Counted from the first letter of the stretch, positions 36,801 to 47,517 are shown. The stretch: DNA of 64,000 bases from Bradysia coprophila (GCF_014529535.1 NW_023503327.1:1-64000), one strand, 5' to 3'. Program-made: numbers and translations. Notes: a model not told the origin generated them from the letters alone.

Positions 36801-39800
36801 ACTAATATCGTCGATTTCATTTCTCGAACTTCCATCAACTTCCGATGTAAATTCCACATTCCCTTCCCGAGCTGAATTCCCAAGCTCATATATCATTGTC
36901 CATGTCCAATGCTAATGTCGTTGCCGTTCGTATTCAAATTTTATTGCACGCAGCCAATTTTGTTTAGAATTTTGCGACCGTCCACCAAATTCCGTACCAG
37001 CTTCATTACGACAATCAAACTTTCCATATTTGGTATTTTAATTCCATCTATAAAACTTCTCTGGGCCCATAACCTCTTGGTTATCCAGATTTCCAGGAGC
37101 AGTAATAAAATCAGACGTTACAAAATATGCAGAGCTTTGTTAGCAGAACGACTTTTCCAGAAGAATGTTACAATTAGACAGAGGCTTGCAACTAATTTTA
37201 TTCAAGGCATACTAACTTAGTAAATAGACTACTTGATTATTCAATTGGAAATCCAACAGTTCAAACGTTTTATAGTGTTTCCAATTTACTTCGGTTCTTT
37301 TCTAAAACTTCTTTGACATGAAATACCTATATTGCTTTCTTAGTGGTGTTCTATTGGTACAATATTGGAACTTTGAAAATTATTTCTACAGGGAACGTCA
37401 GAGAACTTTACACAAGAATTTACTTCAGCTGTTTTTGGTCCACTGGACTAAACAAAGCTGTTTAATATGTCTTTACACCACTCACACGAGCGACAGCGTG
37501 TAACTATTTCACGCAGACAATAGGCATGGGCGATAATGAAAATGATTATCGATAATTATCAATTATCGATAATCGATAATTATCGACTTTTTTTATCGAA
37601 AATTATCAAAAAAATATCGATAATTGATAATTATTGATATTTTGATAATTATCAAGATATAGATAATTCGATATATCGATATTTCGGTCCGAAAATCCGA
37701 TATTTATCGATATATTCCGATATATCGGTATATTATCATGAATTTTCAGATAAATATCAAAATATCGATATTTTGATAATTATCGAATTTCGATATTTTG
37801 ATAATTATCGATAATTATTAAATTATCGATAACGATATGATTAATCGATTATCGATAATTTCTTTCGATTGATATTATCGATAATTTTGAACGTCTCCCA
37901 TCCCTAGCAGACAAACAAAACCGCTTATCTTAGTATGAGAGGACCAGCTAAAAAACAGCTGTTGTAAATTCATGTATATTTCAGTGACGTCCCCTGTATT
38001 CCGTCGGTAATCAAAACTAAATTACAAAATTATTATCGTCCGATTAGGATTATTATTATTGTCACTGCGTCATTTATGAAGAAAAAATGGTAAGGTCATA
38101 TTGATCTATTTTTAGTTGATACAAGACCAATCATTTGGACAACGAAAATAAGACAGCACAGTCAACCAATCACTTGTTTCGGACTCAATCTGTTTATATC
38201 ATGTTTAATTGTTCAGAATTAATCTGTCTGCCACGTAAATTAACATAGTTTAATAACAAGGGTTCTGACATCGTACGTTGTAGTGGAATGTAAACTCCAA
38301 TTAATAATTAAAAAAAAAACCCGACAACCAAAACAAACTAGACAAGCTAGACATAATTTGTAATTAAAATAATTGTAAACAGATATTGAAAAACGAAAAC
38401 TAATTCTTTTAAGAACTGGCTTACCAATAACAAGTTTTGTGAGATGTTAAATTTTTTTTCTTCTCTTTGCGTGGAATACCCAATTGCAATAACAATTCAA
38501 ACAAACAAAAAATTGCACCGAGACGTCCGCCACAAAAGACCGATGTCTCGTCAATTTTAATGGACCCATAATTTATGTGTAATTTTCACGGATGGGATAT
38601 TCCACTTATCGTCATAAGAAATTTAACTAAAAAAAATTGAGAAGAATTTTTGGCAATTTTATCTAAAAACCATTATTAAATATCCGTAATGCTAACTCTC
38701 TAAAATGCTAATTAAATGGCTCTGTTGTGAAAATGTTGTTAAATTATATGTAATCTGTGTGTTATGTTATTTCCGATGTGATTACATGCAAAGCTAACGC
38801 CCCCGTGGATACCATGGATCTATACTCGTTTTTTTTTCGAAGATGTAATTAAATGTGTGGGTGATCCTTTTTCGGAATAAAAAAAAATAGTTTAAGAGTT
38901 TGGTTAACAATAAAAATTCCGTATCACATGTGAAACTTGAATATTTGGTCAGCAGTTAAATTAGCCGCTTCAACTGCATATTATTTCACTGAAAATACTA
39001 AAATGTGGAAAGTCATTGGTAAAGTGAATACTCGATGCTCTTTGTTATGTATTTGTGATCGTTTTGATCACTATGCACTGTCTTTGATGAGCCCTTCGCG
39101 CCTTCGCCCTAATCTCAAAAAGTCCGAAAAATTCGGTAAAAAATCAGAAATAATTTTTCAGAATTTTTTAAGAATAAAATGCCGTCAAAAAAGCCCTGCT
39201 TTGCCATCGCACCACTGCTTCCACTGACACCCGTATGTCAGAAGTCAAAAGATCTCCAAATTTTTATGCGTTGAAACGTTTGCTGAGTTCAAAATAGTAG
39301 AGACTCACTTTTAGAATTAAAATGCTTGTTCTGACACAATGATCTACTTAACGATTTTTCACGCAAGAGTGCTTCAGACAAAAAATAATCTTCATTAAGT
39401 AATGATCTACTAATACAACGCACTTCAAGCAAAAGTGCTATTGATGACAGCTGCCAAATAGAGTACTTTTTGTATGAAATTTTATCCCCACTCTTTTACA
39501 GTGTAAAATTTGGTATAGAGCACAGTCAAGTTTCAGTACCCTATTTAAAGTACCACTTTTGCTTGAAGTGCGTTGACTAATATCATGGATTGTTTTGGTA
39601 ACGAAAAAAAAATGGTTTTACTCAAGTTACGACCATGAGGTGCCCTCAAAGTTCGCTGAATTTTTTCGGTTTTTCAAACATATCTTCCGAACCAATTAAT
39701 GGTCGGATTGACTTTATATGGGTCTCAAAGAATCACAAGTAACTTTAGCTCTCAGAAAAAAGGGTTTACGAAAATCGGTTGAGTTGTACCAGAGATATGC

Positions 39801-42800
39801 CATATCTGTTATGGTAGTTGCTCTCTTAGTGATGTTGCTCTCCAGGGCGTATTTTTGGAAAATTATTTTTTTGAATTTGCTTAGATTTTAGCAAATAATA
39901 AACTTATTTTGCAAAAATAAGCCCTGGTTGCCCCCTCTACATGAGTTGCATGTGATGCTTTAATTCACTCCAAAAAGGGTCGTCACAAATACAAATATTT
40001 TTTAAGATAATTTAAACTTTTATGTTAAGCCAAGAAGCAGTACTATGCAAACGCTACTCAAATCTGACAGAAAGTGTCCTTAGCCCTTACACATAGCGAC
40101 GTACGTATGGAATTTCCTTTGTTAGAAACGTCAAATCTGACAGAAGAACAAAAGAAATACGTACGTCGCTATCTGTAGGGCCACTGTTGTCTCACTAAAA
40201 CTCATAATCAATTATCTAATAACTTTTTCATGCTTCGCGGCCGAAAATGAGGGCAATTTATCAAATTTTTTCGGGTTTTCTGCCTTTTGCATGTTTGGGA
40301 CGGTTGATTAAAGATTTGTAGACCGCGAAATTGCCTAAAATCAATCGTCCAAAACAGGTATACAAATGACTACTCTCTGTCATATCTACCGCCTGGTGCT
40401 TGCCGTTCTTATCGATCGACAAGACATTGCAAAATCAATTTAAAATATATGAAAAACACGCTCCGACTATAACCGCCATTCATAATTTCTTTCTATTTCA
40501 TTCAACAGATCCACGTGTCAAAGACTTTTTATTGATGTCGAATCCGTTCCCCACAATAGCCATATTGACCGTGTATTTATACTTTATTTTAAAATGGGGA
40601 CCGAATTACATGCGAGACAGAAAACCATTCAATTTGGATACGCTTATGATCGTCTACAACATAATTCAAATAATTGCTTGTTGTATGCTGCTGAAACAGG
40701 TGGGTGGCATTATTAATTGCAGCCGAAAGTGAAATTTCTTTCGTTTTGCGATTTCTGATTTAATTTTTTTTATTTCTTTACCAATTACATTAGGCCTGGA
40801 CTCATGCCTATGCAAAGGGATACAGTTTATTCTGTGAGCCGGTAGACTTCTCACCGAATCCTGATTCGATAGAGGTAGCCAAAGGATGTCATGCATATTT
40901 CCTACTGAAAATTGCCGATCTTCTGGACACCGTATTTTTCGTGCTGCGGAAAAAGGACAATCAGGTGTCGTTCCTTCATATGTACCATCATACCGGTATG
41001 GTGGCATTGACATGGACAGCCACCAAATTTCTGCCCGGCGGCCATTCCATCTTTACCGGTTTCATCAATTCGATCATTCATATTGTGATGTACGCATACT
41101 ACTTGGTAACGGCGTTCAGTCCAAAGTACAAGAACAATGTCTGGTGGAAGAAATATATAACCCAAATGCAAATTGTAAGTACATTCCCTTGGTGGTCATC
41201 ACATTATACTACGAAAAAAAATTGTTAATTTAATTTAAAAAGAAAAGAATCATTGCGCGCTAATGGAATCTACATAAACTTGTCGGTGATTTTGGTTATT
41301 TAGTCGAAATGACAATTCGTTTTTTGTTTGTTTTACTTTTTAGCGTCAATCGCTTTAAATTTGTAATGAGTGTCTGTATTAGCATTATCCGGAAATAAGA
41401 ACCGAGACTCTTTAACTCTTTAGCACATTGTTTTCCATACAGCAATGTCGCTATGCTAATTTTCGGAATAATTGAGCAAAAAGGAAAAGACAAAAAAATT
41501 ATAATTAAAAATCAACGCCCGGTAATGCATTGAGCGAACTAATGAATAAATGTTTTGTGAACCTACCATTCATATTTGCCCAGTTACAGATCTATTGAAA
41601 CACTTTGTCGAGTAAATAGACGGACAAAAATGTGAAAAAAATCTGCGTTATGGTAAGCAGATCATTTATGTGTCTAAACAGAACTCAAGTCGCTTTTTTT
41701 TTGTTCTAAAGAAAAAATTGAAGAATCTCATAGCATAAACACTTGAGAACTTTAACAGTAATTAGCACAGAAATAGAGAGAAACCAGTTTTCGGATATCA
41801 TTCACCAAAGTCCACACATTTCCTCTTTGTCAGTATTCTATGAAAATATAGTGAATGAATGAAATGATAGACTGAGCTCTTAGTACATTTATTCAGTTCC
41901 CCTCATAATACAGTAACCAGAAGCAAAAAGGTATCTGAATTAACATCTTAGATAGCAGCGGCTGACATAACTAATTGTACTAGAAATGAATAGAATTCTA
42001 AAAAAAAATTGAGCTTTAGTTTCCAAACAGCGCTTTCCTACATTAATCATCCTAATGGTTTCGGACTTAGAGTAATTATACCTAGAGAGGAAATTTGTAC
42101 GACGAAATGTGGTCCCAACATCAGTTTGTATAATATACACATTTCGTACAATTTTACACCAATACATGTATGCGTTGACGCTATTTCGCTTTTGATAGTT
42201 CAATTTGTCCTCTTAAACACACATACCAATAAACATTTCGTATTTCATGTTGGGACCACGTATTTTACGTAATTTTGTTCGAAATTTCCTCTCTAGGTAT
42301 AATTACTCTTAGGTTTCGGATTGACGATTCGATTTTGCGTTTGGGGCTTTTTGTGGAATAATAATAAGTCTAGTACTGCGATCTAGGACTGGTAATAAAT
42401 GTTAATGAAACTTGTAACTTAGTTTAAAACAAGGCATCAGAACAGTCGGAGCGTTTGCTGCGACTTAGCCCCGTACGATCCGTAATCCTATTTCGTCCGT
42501 AACCATAATACGTCCGTAGCCGTAATACGCCCGGAACCCTAATACGTCCACAACCCTCTAATGCGTCTGTTACCAAAATGCAAGTCAAGTTGGGCATGGT
42601 CAAATTTACTGAAAGTGTTCATTTTTAAAATTGCGCATAACGCAATTACGAAAGCCCGTACGAAGTACCTTTCAAATAAAACCAACAATTTACGATATTA
42701 TTTTAGAAACCCAAAATTTTTTGCCAACTTTCCATTGGGTATTCAATTACCTCTCAAATAAAACAAAAACTAGCAAAATCGGTTGAGATTTACTCGATTT

Positions 42801-44639
42801 ATGTGCAAAAAGCACTTAGGGCCGAGTAGCGGCCTTAGTCCAAGGGCGCAAATTTGAAACTTTTTTTGCCGTCATTCTATTCGGCATTCAATTATCTCTC
42901 AAATGAAACAAAAACTAGCAAAATCGGATGAGATTTACTCGATTTATGTGCAAAAAACACTTAGGGCCGAGTAGCGGCCTTAGTCCAAGGGCCCAAATTA
43001 AAAACTTTTTTTGCCGTCATTCTATTCGGCATTCAATTATCTCTCAAATGAAACAAAAACTAGCAAAATCGGATGAGATTTACTCGATTTATGTACAAAA
43101 AACACTTAGGGCCGAGTAGCGGCCTTAGTCCAAGGGCCCAAATTTGAAACATTTTTTGCCATCATTCTATTCGGTATTCAATTATCTCTCAAATAAAACA
43201 AAATCTAGCAAAATCGGATGAGATTTACTCGATTTATGTGCAAAAAACACTTAGGGCCGAGTAGCGGCCTTAGTCCAAGGGCCCAAATTTGAAACTTTTT
43301 TCGCCACGTTCTTTTCGGTATTCAATTACCTTCCATAAAAAACTAAATCTGGCAAAATCGGATGAGATTTACTCGATTTATGTGGAAAAAACACTTAGGG
43401 CCGAGTAACGACCTTTGAGCCCTCCCAACAAGCTCGCGTTGCATCCTACACAAAAACAATGTTCAGCAACTTTGTTCTACTCGTCAATACCTTTCATTTG
43501 ATATATCACAAGCAGCTATTACGTGCGTATTTCGGTAGATATCGTCGAAAGACTGAAAAACACCTATAGGGCCCTAGCTCTGGAAGGGCCGACCCTACCA
43601 TGCCCATTTTCGAACTTGACCTTACTTTTGTCGATACCAATCGGGGAAAAAAAAGAATTTTGAAAAAAGGTTGTGATTTGCTCAAGCTAGAGGGGTCACG
43701 GACGGACGGACGGACGGACGGACATTTTTTTTATTGCGGATTCGTCATCTATGAACATAACCAAAAGCTTTGCCCTTACTGTCTGCTTCCAATTCGACGT
43801 GTTACAAACGGCATATTAATCTTATAAGCCCCCAGTACTTCGTACGGGGCTAAAAAGAGCAAAGTTTCTAACATAGTCTTCCTATGGGAGCCTGGAATAT
43901 GTAGATAATATTCATAGTCTGTACCTTGACATTGAAAGTGAATTGAATGTGAGACGGGACAAAATCACTGCAATAAGAACACATTGCTGCATGAATTTTG
44001 CACTTTTCGTTATATAGAAATTCTTAGGTGCTTGCTATACGTAAGGCGTAGTTTTTATTGGAATTTTGTCTTACGGCTACCGGATACCGTGAGAAACAAA
44101 AAAAAATTTATAAAAAATTGTAAAAACCCGACCTGTTCCCGTTGACTTAACGTCAAATAGTTTCTTTTTTGTATTTTGTTTCCAACATAAAAACTAAATG
44201 AGTAATCTGTGTGTTAATCGTTGATTTCACCATTTTTTTTTAGATTCAATTCTTTATGATTGGCACCCACTGGGCAGCATTACTCGTCCAAGACAGTTGC
44301 GGCTATCCTCTCTGGCCCGTTGCAATAATGATTCCACAAAACTTTTTCATGTTGGCTCTATTCGGCGACTTCTATCGTAAAGCCTATCTTCAAAAACGAC
44401 CCAAAACCGAACCGGTACAGGCAAATGGTGCGAAAAAGCTCACCAACGGTACGACCAGCGTTACAAATGGCCATACGAATGGAGGTCACAAAAATGGATT
44501 TATGGTTAATGGCACTAATGGCGGCACGAATGGATCGTTGATAAACGGGTTAACGAAGCGGGCCAACGGCGTATCGACCGACACATCGAATCTGCTGCAA
44601 CGGCATTTAGCAACGTCACAACAGTTTGATAATATTTAA
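24860..44639 (+). CDS. ELO-family very-long-chain fatty-acid elongase 1
   Basis: Four coding exons: 24860-24920, 40509-40699, 40794-41174 and 44244-44639. All have GT-AG borders and consistent phases (1, 0, 0), giving 342 aa. The product is an ER multi-pass membrane 3-ketoacyl-CoA synthase that condenses malonyl-CoA with long acyl-CoA. Exon 1 gives MALILRNIVDVYFYLNDEAS; exon 2 continues DPRVKDFLLMSNP with the first membrane segments and NRKPF-type motif (DRKPFNL). Exon 3 holds KIADLLDTVFFVLRKK and the histidine box HMYHH (His146, His149, His150). Exon 4 holds the last membrane segments (PQNFFMLALFGDFY), then an unusual Asn/Gly/Thr-rich low-complexity tail of about 80 residues. Intron 1 is 15.6 kb; intron 3 (3.07 kb) holds two mobile elements. 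The start has an AAAAATGG context. Substrate length preference cannot be read from sequence. Confidence 0.93.
25830..26085. repeat. inverted repeat related to a block inside the hAT element
   Basis: The left end GAAATTCGACATGTTT and right end (AACCTGTCGAATTTC) are inverted. The right half, read on the minus strand, matches about 10011-10100 (GGGAGTTGT, GTGGTTTGT, CACAAGAA). Confidence 0.45.
27290..27490 (+). repeat. dispersed repeat, copy 1 of 3 in the intron
   Basis: It contains GATCTACTACTTCATT, ATTTCAAATCTTTCAC, GTAAGACCGCACTCGTC, and TATCTATAACAG. Related segments are at about 28325-28700 and 31857-32030. Confidence 0.4.
28012..28192 (+). CDS. candidate alternative first exon of elongase 1
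   Basis: An ATG frame of 60 codons (MVKGPYSRKCYIFN at the start, FKFDEK at the end) stops at a GT (AAAG|GTCTGT) in phase 1. This matches the phase-1 acceptor of elongase exon 2, and splicing would give ...FDEK-DPRVKDF. It lies within intron 1 on the same strand. The peptide has no recognised domain and the donor is weak, so it may be a chance frame. Confidence 0.2.
28325..28700 (+). repeat. dispersed repeat, copy 2, interrupted
   Basis: It shares GATCTATTACTTCATTTT, CTTTTACTTCATTTTTCG, TTTCGTCAGACCTGGTCG and ATGATAGCCGTCCGTAACAG with the copies at 27290 and 31857. A 196-bp element at 28357-28552 interrupts it. Confidence 0.45.
28357..28552. mobile_element. 196-bp inverted-repeat insertion
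   Basis: The internal inverted arms are ACTACGTAAAAGATGAACTC / GAGTTCACCTTTTACGTAGT and CGCACACG / CGTGTGCG. The flanks repeat CATTTTATC (28348-28356 and 28553-28561), a possible 9-bp TSD. An alternative boundary at TATCGG...CCGATA is possible. Confidence 0.55.
31782..32109. mobile_element. TIR element, about 328 bp
   Basis: The ends ACTAGTCATTTAGAGAGCGA and TCGCTCTCTAAATGACCAGT are inverted, followed inside by CGACGTATTGG / CGTCGCCCAAACA. The interior carries the third copy of the dispersed repeat (31857-32030), including GATGACAGCCGTCTGTAAT. Confidence 0.55.
32588..32834. mobile_element. family C miniature element, intact, 247 bp
   Basis: The ends TAAGAGTAATTATACCTAGA and TCTAGGTATAATTACTCTTA are perfect inverted repeats continuing through GAGG / CCTC. 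The flanking AGGGTCAAGC (32578-32587 and 32835-32844) is a 9-10-bp target duplication, which suggests a Mutator-like origin. No coding capacity. Confidence 0.85.
33142..33170 (+). repeat. (AG)n microsatellite
   Basis: A run of about twelve GA/AG dinucleotides with one interruption. Confidence 0.9.
35424..35471. repeat. short near-perfect hairpin
   Basis: The arms GGTCTGCATAGTTGAGGAAC and GTTCCTCGACTATGTAGACC pair with two mismatches around a spacer of only a few bases. The loop is too small for an ordinary microRNA precursor, so a tiny foldback repeat is more likely. Confidence 0.55.
35713..35870. mobile_element. 158-bp foldback element
   Basis: The TIRs GTGGATTTACATAGCAACG / CGTTGCTATGTAAATCCAC continue through TAAAAGTGACAGATGCA. 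An inner pair (GAAATTTCATTCATAA / TTATGAATGAAATTTC) closes the hairpin. The flanks AGTTACC and AGTTACG suggest a short target duplication. Confidence 0.7.
36301..37162 (+). repeat. 84-bp direct repeats flanking a 694-bp segment with a minisatellite
   Basis: An 84-bp sequence (36301-36384) recurs at 37079-37162 with one difference; it starts GGTTA[C/T]CCAGATTTCCAGG and ends GACTTTTCCAGAA. The segment between contains about four imperfect units of GTGGTCAATTCCTTCTACCA at roughly 36600-36740. Confidence 0.7.
37521..37906 (+). mobile_element. 386-bp hAT-like element full of TATCGATA motifs, copy 1
   Basis: The ends TAGGCATGGGCGATAAT and GACGTCTCCCATCCCTA-type form imperfect TIRs (TAGG[C/G]ATGGG). 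The 8-bp target duplication GCAGACAA lies at 37513-37520 and 37907-37914. The interior is nearly all ATCGATAATTATC-like sequence, with about ten TATCGATA octamers. The same element lies inverted at 60916-61275. No coding capacity. Confidence 0.88.
39416..39575. mobile_element. family A miniature element, intact, 160 bp
   Basis: The TIRs CAACGCACTTCAAGCAAAAG / CTTTTGCTTGAAGTGCGTTG are almost perfect. The 7-bp target duplication ACTAATA lies at 39409-39415 and 39576-39582. It is in the opposite orientation to the copy at 18710. Confidence 0.88.
39843..39926. mobile_element. 84-bp CAGGGC-type miniature element
   Basis: The ends CAGGGCGTATTTTTG and CAAAAATAAGCCCTG are inverted. The flanks GTTGCTCTC and GTTGCCCCC match at 7 of 9 positions, a possible decayed target duplication. 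The ends resemble those of the hAT-like element at 58204. Confidence 0.5.
40083..40181. mobile_element. 99-bp miniature element
   Basis: The ends GCCCTTACACATAGCGACG and CGTCGCTATCTGTAGGGC are inverted, extending through TACGTAT / ATACGTA. It lies about 330 bp before exon 2 of elongase 1. Confidence 0.65.
42066..42311. mobile_element. family C miniature element, second intact copy
   Basis: It has the same ends as 32588-32834 (TAGAGTAATTATACCTAGAG / CTCTAGGTATAATTACTCTT). The flanking GGTTTCGGA (42057-42065 and 42312-42320) is a 9-bp target duplication. It lies in intron 3 of elongase 1. Confidence 0.85.
42690..43410 (-). repeat. 145-bp tandem satellite, five units
   Basis: The landmark GCCGAGTAGCGGCCTTAG recurs at 42821, 42966, 43111, 43256 and, mutated, 43400, with spacings of 145, 145, 145 and 144 bp. 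Reverse-complemented, the unit aligns along its whole length with the array at 2900-3800 (ACTAAGGCCGCTACT, CCGAATAGAATG, TTTTTGTTTCATTTGA). Unlike that array, no A/B alternation is obvious. Confidence 0.85.
43697..43722 (+). repeat. (CGGA)n microsatellite
   Basis: About six tandem CGGA/GGAC tetramers inside copy 2 of the satellite element; absent from copy 1. Confidence 0.9.
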
Positions 44640-44963
44640 TTTAACAGACAACACACATCATAACCGAATTGATCACAATAGTTCTAGACGATAAAAGCAA
44701 AAATGACGAAAAGATTGATTTTAAGTTTGTGTAGCTGCTAGATTTTTAAGTTTCTCTTTTATATCTGTAACATACCCGTAATTTAAGTATTTAATTTCAT
44801 TTGTGTTTATCTTTTCAAATTCGATTTTTTTTCATATATCAACTGAGCTAAGCGGCCGTCCATGAATTATGTTTCGGCATTTTTCCAAACCGCGCATCCG
44901 TTTTATCGTACCAAAAACTACACGAAAATCATAACTTTTTCGTTCACTTCGCTCAGTTCTTAG

Positions 44964-45408
44964 AGTGTGCACGGAGAGCGATTTCTGACCAGTAGTTTTA
45001 ATCCGCATGTTAATGCTTAATTTCCTCTTACCAAAAAGTACTCCGCGCGAGAGACAAAATTGATTTTTTTCAATTTTTGCTTTTATTATTTGACAGCTCG
45101 CTCTCTCACGGAGTACTTTTTGTTGAGTGAAACGGAAACTTAAAGCGTAGATCGCACTATACTCCGTTTACTCACCGTTTTCAAAATAACAATAAAAACG
45201 GTTCTCTCTTTCCATTGTTGCAGCATAAACGGAATGAAGAGCAGATTGAGCTTTAAGATTTACTTTGAACTAATATGTGGTTCACGAGTCAAAATGAGAG
45301 AAATTACACCGAATTAACTGGGCTTACTCTCAATGTTTGTCATAAGCATTCGACAGCTGACCCGCAGATCACTTAAATTGAACTGGTTTTCGCTCTCCAT
45401 GAACACTG
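44964..45408. mobile_element. family D TIR element with a family B insertion
   Basis: The ends GTGCACGGAGAGCGATTTCT and GGTTTTCGCTCTCCATGAAC match the family D copy at 2670-4214. So does the subterminal block GTCAAAATGAGAGAAAT...CATTCGACAGCTGACCC (compare 4088-4175). A family B miniature element (45027-45129) lies inside it. Confidence 0.6.
45027..45129. mobile_element. family B miniature element, copy 3
   Basis: The TIRs are CCAAAAAGTACTCCGCGCG and TCTCACGGAGTACTTTTTG. It is nested within the family D element. Confidence 0.65.
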
Positions 45409-47369
45409 TACTGAATCAAGCAAATTGTTTTACTGAACTCCTCTCCCATCTTCCCGTTCGATTCGCATTTTCTGGCACTTCCTCCTCGCTAGAGCCGAAC
45501 ATAATTTCTGAACGGCCCTCTTCCAAAATGTAAAGAGCCGACAATCGATTGACCATTTCATATTTTGTTTCGTCACGGGATCGCTATGCCCGTAATGTCT
45601 CTCATGATACGCATTCTCTTTCGGCCATTTATTATAAATTATTCTCATTTCCATCGATCGAAAAATGTTATGGTCAATTGATTGTGGTGTTCTTTTGTTA
45701 AGTTAAAATGACATTTGAATTTATAGGTAAAATAATGAGAAAATAGGCGGAATAGAGGGGTGGATAAGTACGTTGGAGATACTAAATTATTAAGATTTTA
45801 AATGAAAATATCAATATGTAAGCTTAGGACAATGAGGAACTTTTGACTGTGAACAAACAAAAAGCTGTTCGACAGTGTGCGTTAAGTCGAACTTGACTTG
45901 ATCACTAATCTGTTAAAATGCCATCAGAAGAACCATAACAGGTGTGATGCTACAATACTGACAATAGAGACTTAGTTTGGTTTTCAAATAAGGACGTCGT
46001 ATGTGGAACTAACCACATTTTTAATTAACTTTTTATGAGGAACGTACAATTGTTGCAATTTTTGTGGAAAGAAACGTTTTTCAACTCTTTTTAAATACCA
46101 TTCCACGACTGCCTCCACGAACATGGACTAGCCAAATAATTTACGTATTCCGGTCACGATGCCGACGTTTCGGAGATAGAAGGCATCCTCTCGAAATCGG
46201 TCGGAAGTAAATTCACCTAGTGACAACTGCAGTGACATTTTCACATTTTCTATTTCAAACTGGCACAGTATGGGAACACGTATGGGATCTAATACATCTA
46301 ACCATACCAGTACATAGCTGTGAAATGTGAAATGTCTTTCGCCAAAATAGATCATTTTCAAAAACGTTTAAAATGCCATCCCCGTTAAAAAAATCATACA
46401 AATGAATGAACGAACGAAACATTTGACGAATCTAAAGTGAGGTTACGTCTGAAAGTACCGTAACCTGAAGATGATCTATTCATCTAAAAAAATCCATGGG
46501 AAAAGTTAAAAAAATTGGGAAAACTCGGGAAAATCTGTGCAAATTCAAAAAATTCAAGTCCCTGATTATCAGTCTCGCCCACGAAAACGTGCTTCTCGAA
46601 TAATTTGATCGACTTCTAGTTAAGTTGCCATATTAATTTTGAGTTTTTTTTCACCGTTAGTATAAGTATGCCGAAATGGTAACGTTTCGGATTCAGATGT
46701 TCTTTTAGTATGACTTTGTGCCAATCACTGCAATCATAACTCGACTAATTTATTTAGTAAAATGTCTTGGCGAGTGTGTATGTGAGTGCGGAATAATCTT
46801 CTGAAGAACCAATTTTTAAATGAATTTGATATGACGCATGAGTCTAGAGGTAAGGTTTAGCGTACGGACAATAAATTAATGTAACAAAATAATTATAATC
46901 TCAATTGTAATTGTAACGATGAATAATTAAATTTTGTACAAAGTTAACAATTAATTAATAAATAATCTTTTTATAAATCCGAAAAATTTCATTAAAATAT
47001 AGACGATTCGCCAATTGAATCCAAAGCTTAAGCTAAAAAAAAAAGCTTATACTTCATGAATCAACAGTTTGTCTAGTTCTACACCACTTTCAAAAATTTG
47101 GCAAGAATCATCGTATTAACTGGAGATTTTCACGATCAACAGATTTCAGTGCTTTCTATTTGAAATATCTACTTCGACAGCCTATTGTTTAATTGCAATT
47201 TCACTGTAATTTTATCAGATGGCGCCAATTGCCAAAAATATTACAGATGACTCATGTGCAGATGCAAAGTTTTGAGTTATCCACCTCCCGGGCAAAGTGT
47301 ATTACAATATCAATATAAATATCAATGAAGAACCATTTTGACACTCTTTTCGCGGACCATTAATTCAAA
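45409..47369. other. gene-free stretch
   Basis: I cannot support a gene. Two short minus-strand frames (45430-45654 and 46128-46361) look protein-like in composition, but they have no recognised homology and no clear splice partners. Confidence 0.35.
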
Positions 47370-47517
47370 CAAGGTACTTCAAGCAAAAGTGGTACTCTAA
47401 ATAGTGTACTGAAACTTGACAGTGCTTCATTCAAAATTTTACACTGTAAAAAGAGTGGGGATAAAATTTCATACAAAAAGTACTCTATTTGGCAGCTGTC
47501 ATCAATAGCACTTTTGC
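47370..47517. mobile_element. family A miniature element, right-truncated copy
   Basis: It aligns with 18710-18870 from ACTTCAAGCAAAAGTGGTAC through TCAATAGCACTTTTGC, then breaks off before the rest of the right TIR. Confidence 0.65.

Larger units (their letters stand above)
24921..40508 (+). other. 15.6-kb first intron of elongase 1
   Basis: The donor is G|GTGAGT at 24921 and the acceptor TTCAACAG ends at 40508; the codon split G|AT gives Asp. The intron holds many miniature elements, listed separately, and a candidate alternative first exon at 28012-28192. Between those I see only AT-rich sequence. Confidence 0.75.
42433..43855 (-). mobile_element. satellite-bearing repeat element, copy 2, inverted
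   Basis: It starts with the reverse of copy 1's right end (AGTCGGAGCGTTTGCTGCG, then TAGCCCCGTAC) and ends with copy 1's left end reversed (GTACTTCGTACGGGGCTAA). It contains the 145-bp array and a (CGGA)n tract. It lies in intron 3 of elongase 1. Confidence 0.6.

Noticed and set aside
36511-36915. 134-aa frame with NSFYHF repeats
   Set aside because: It is the translation of an AT/C-rich minisatellite; repeat units, not a protein domain.
40400-40508. Upstream extension of the elongase exon 2 frame (MPFLSIDKT...)
   Set aside because: A strong CAG acceptor at 40508 and an exact phase match to the MALILRN exon show this part is intron.
45430-45654. 74-aa minus-strand frame (MEMRIIYNKWPKEN...)
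   Set aside because: Composition looks protein-like, but I could not find a splice partner or recognise it; part overlaps normal intergenic sequence.
46128-46361. 77-aa minus-strand frame
   Set aside because: A possible GT lies near the end, but no matching acceptor exon was found and no family is recognised.
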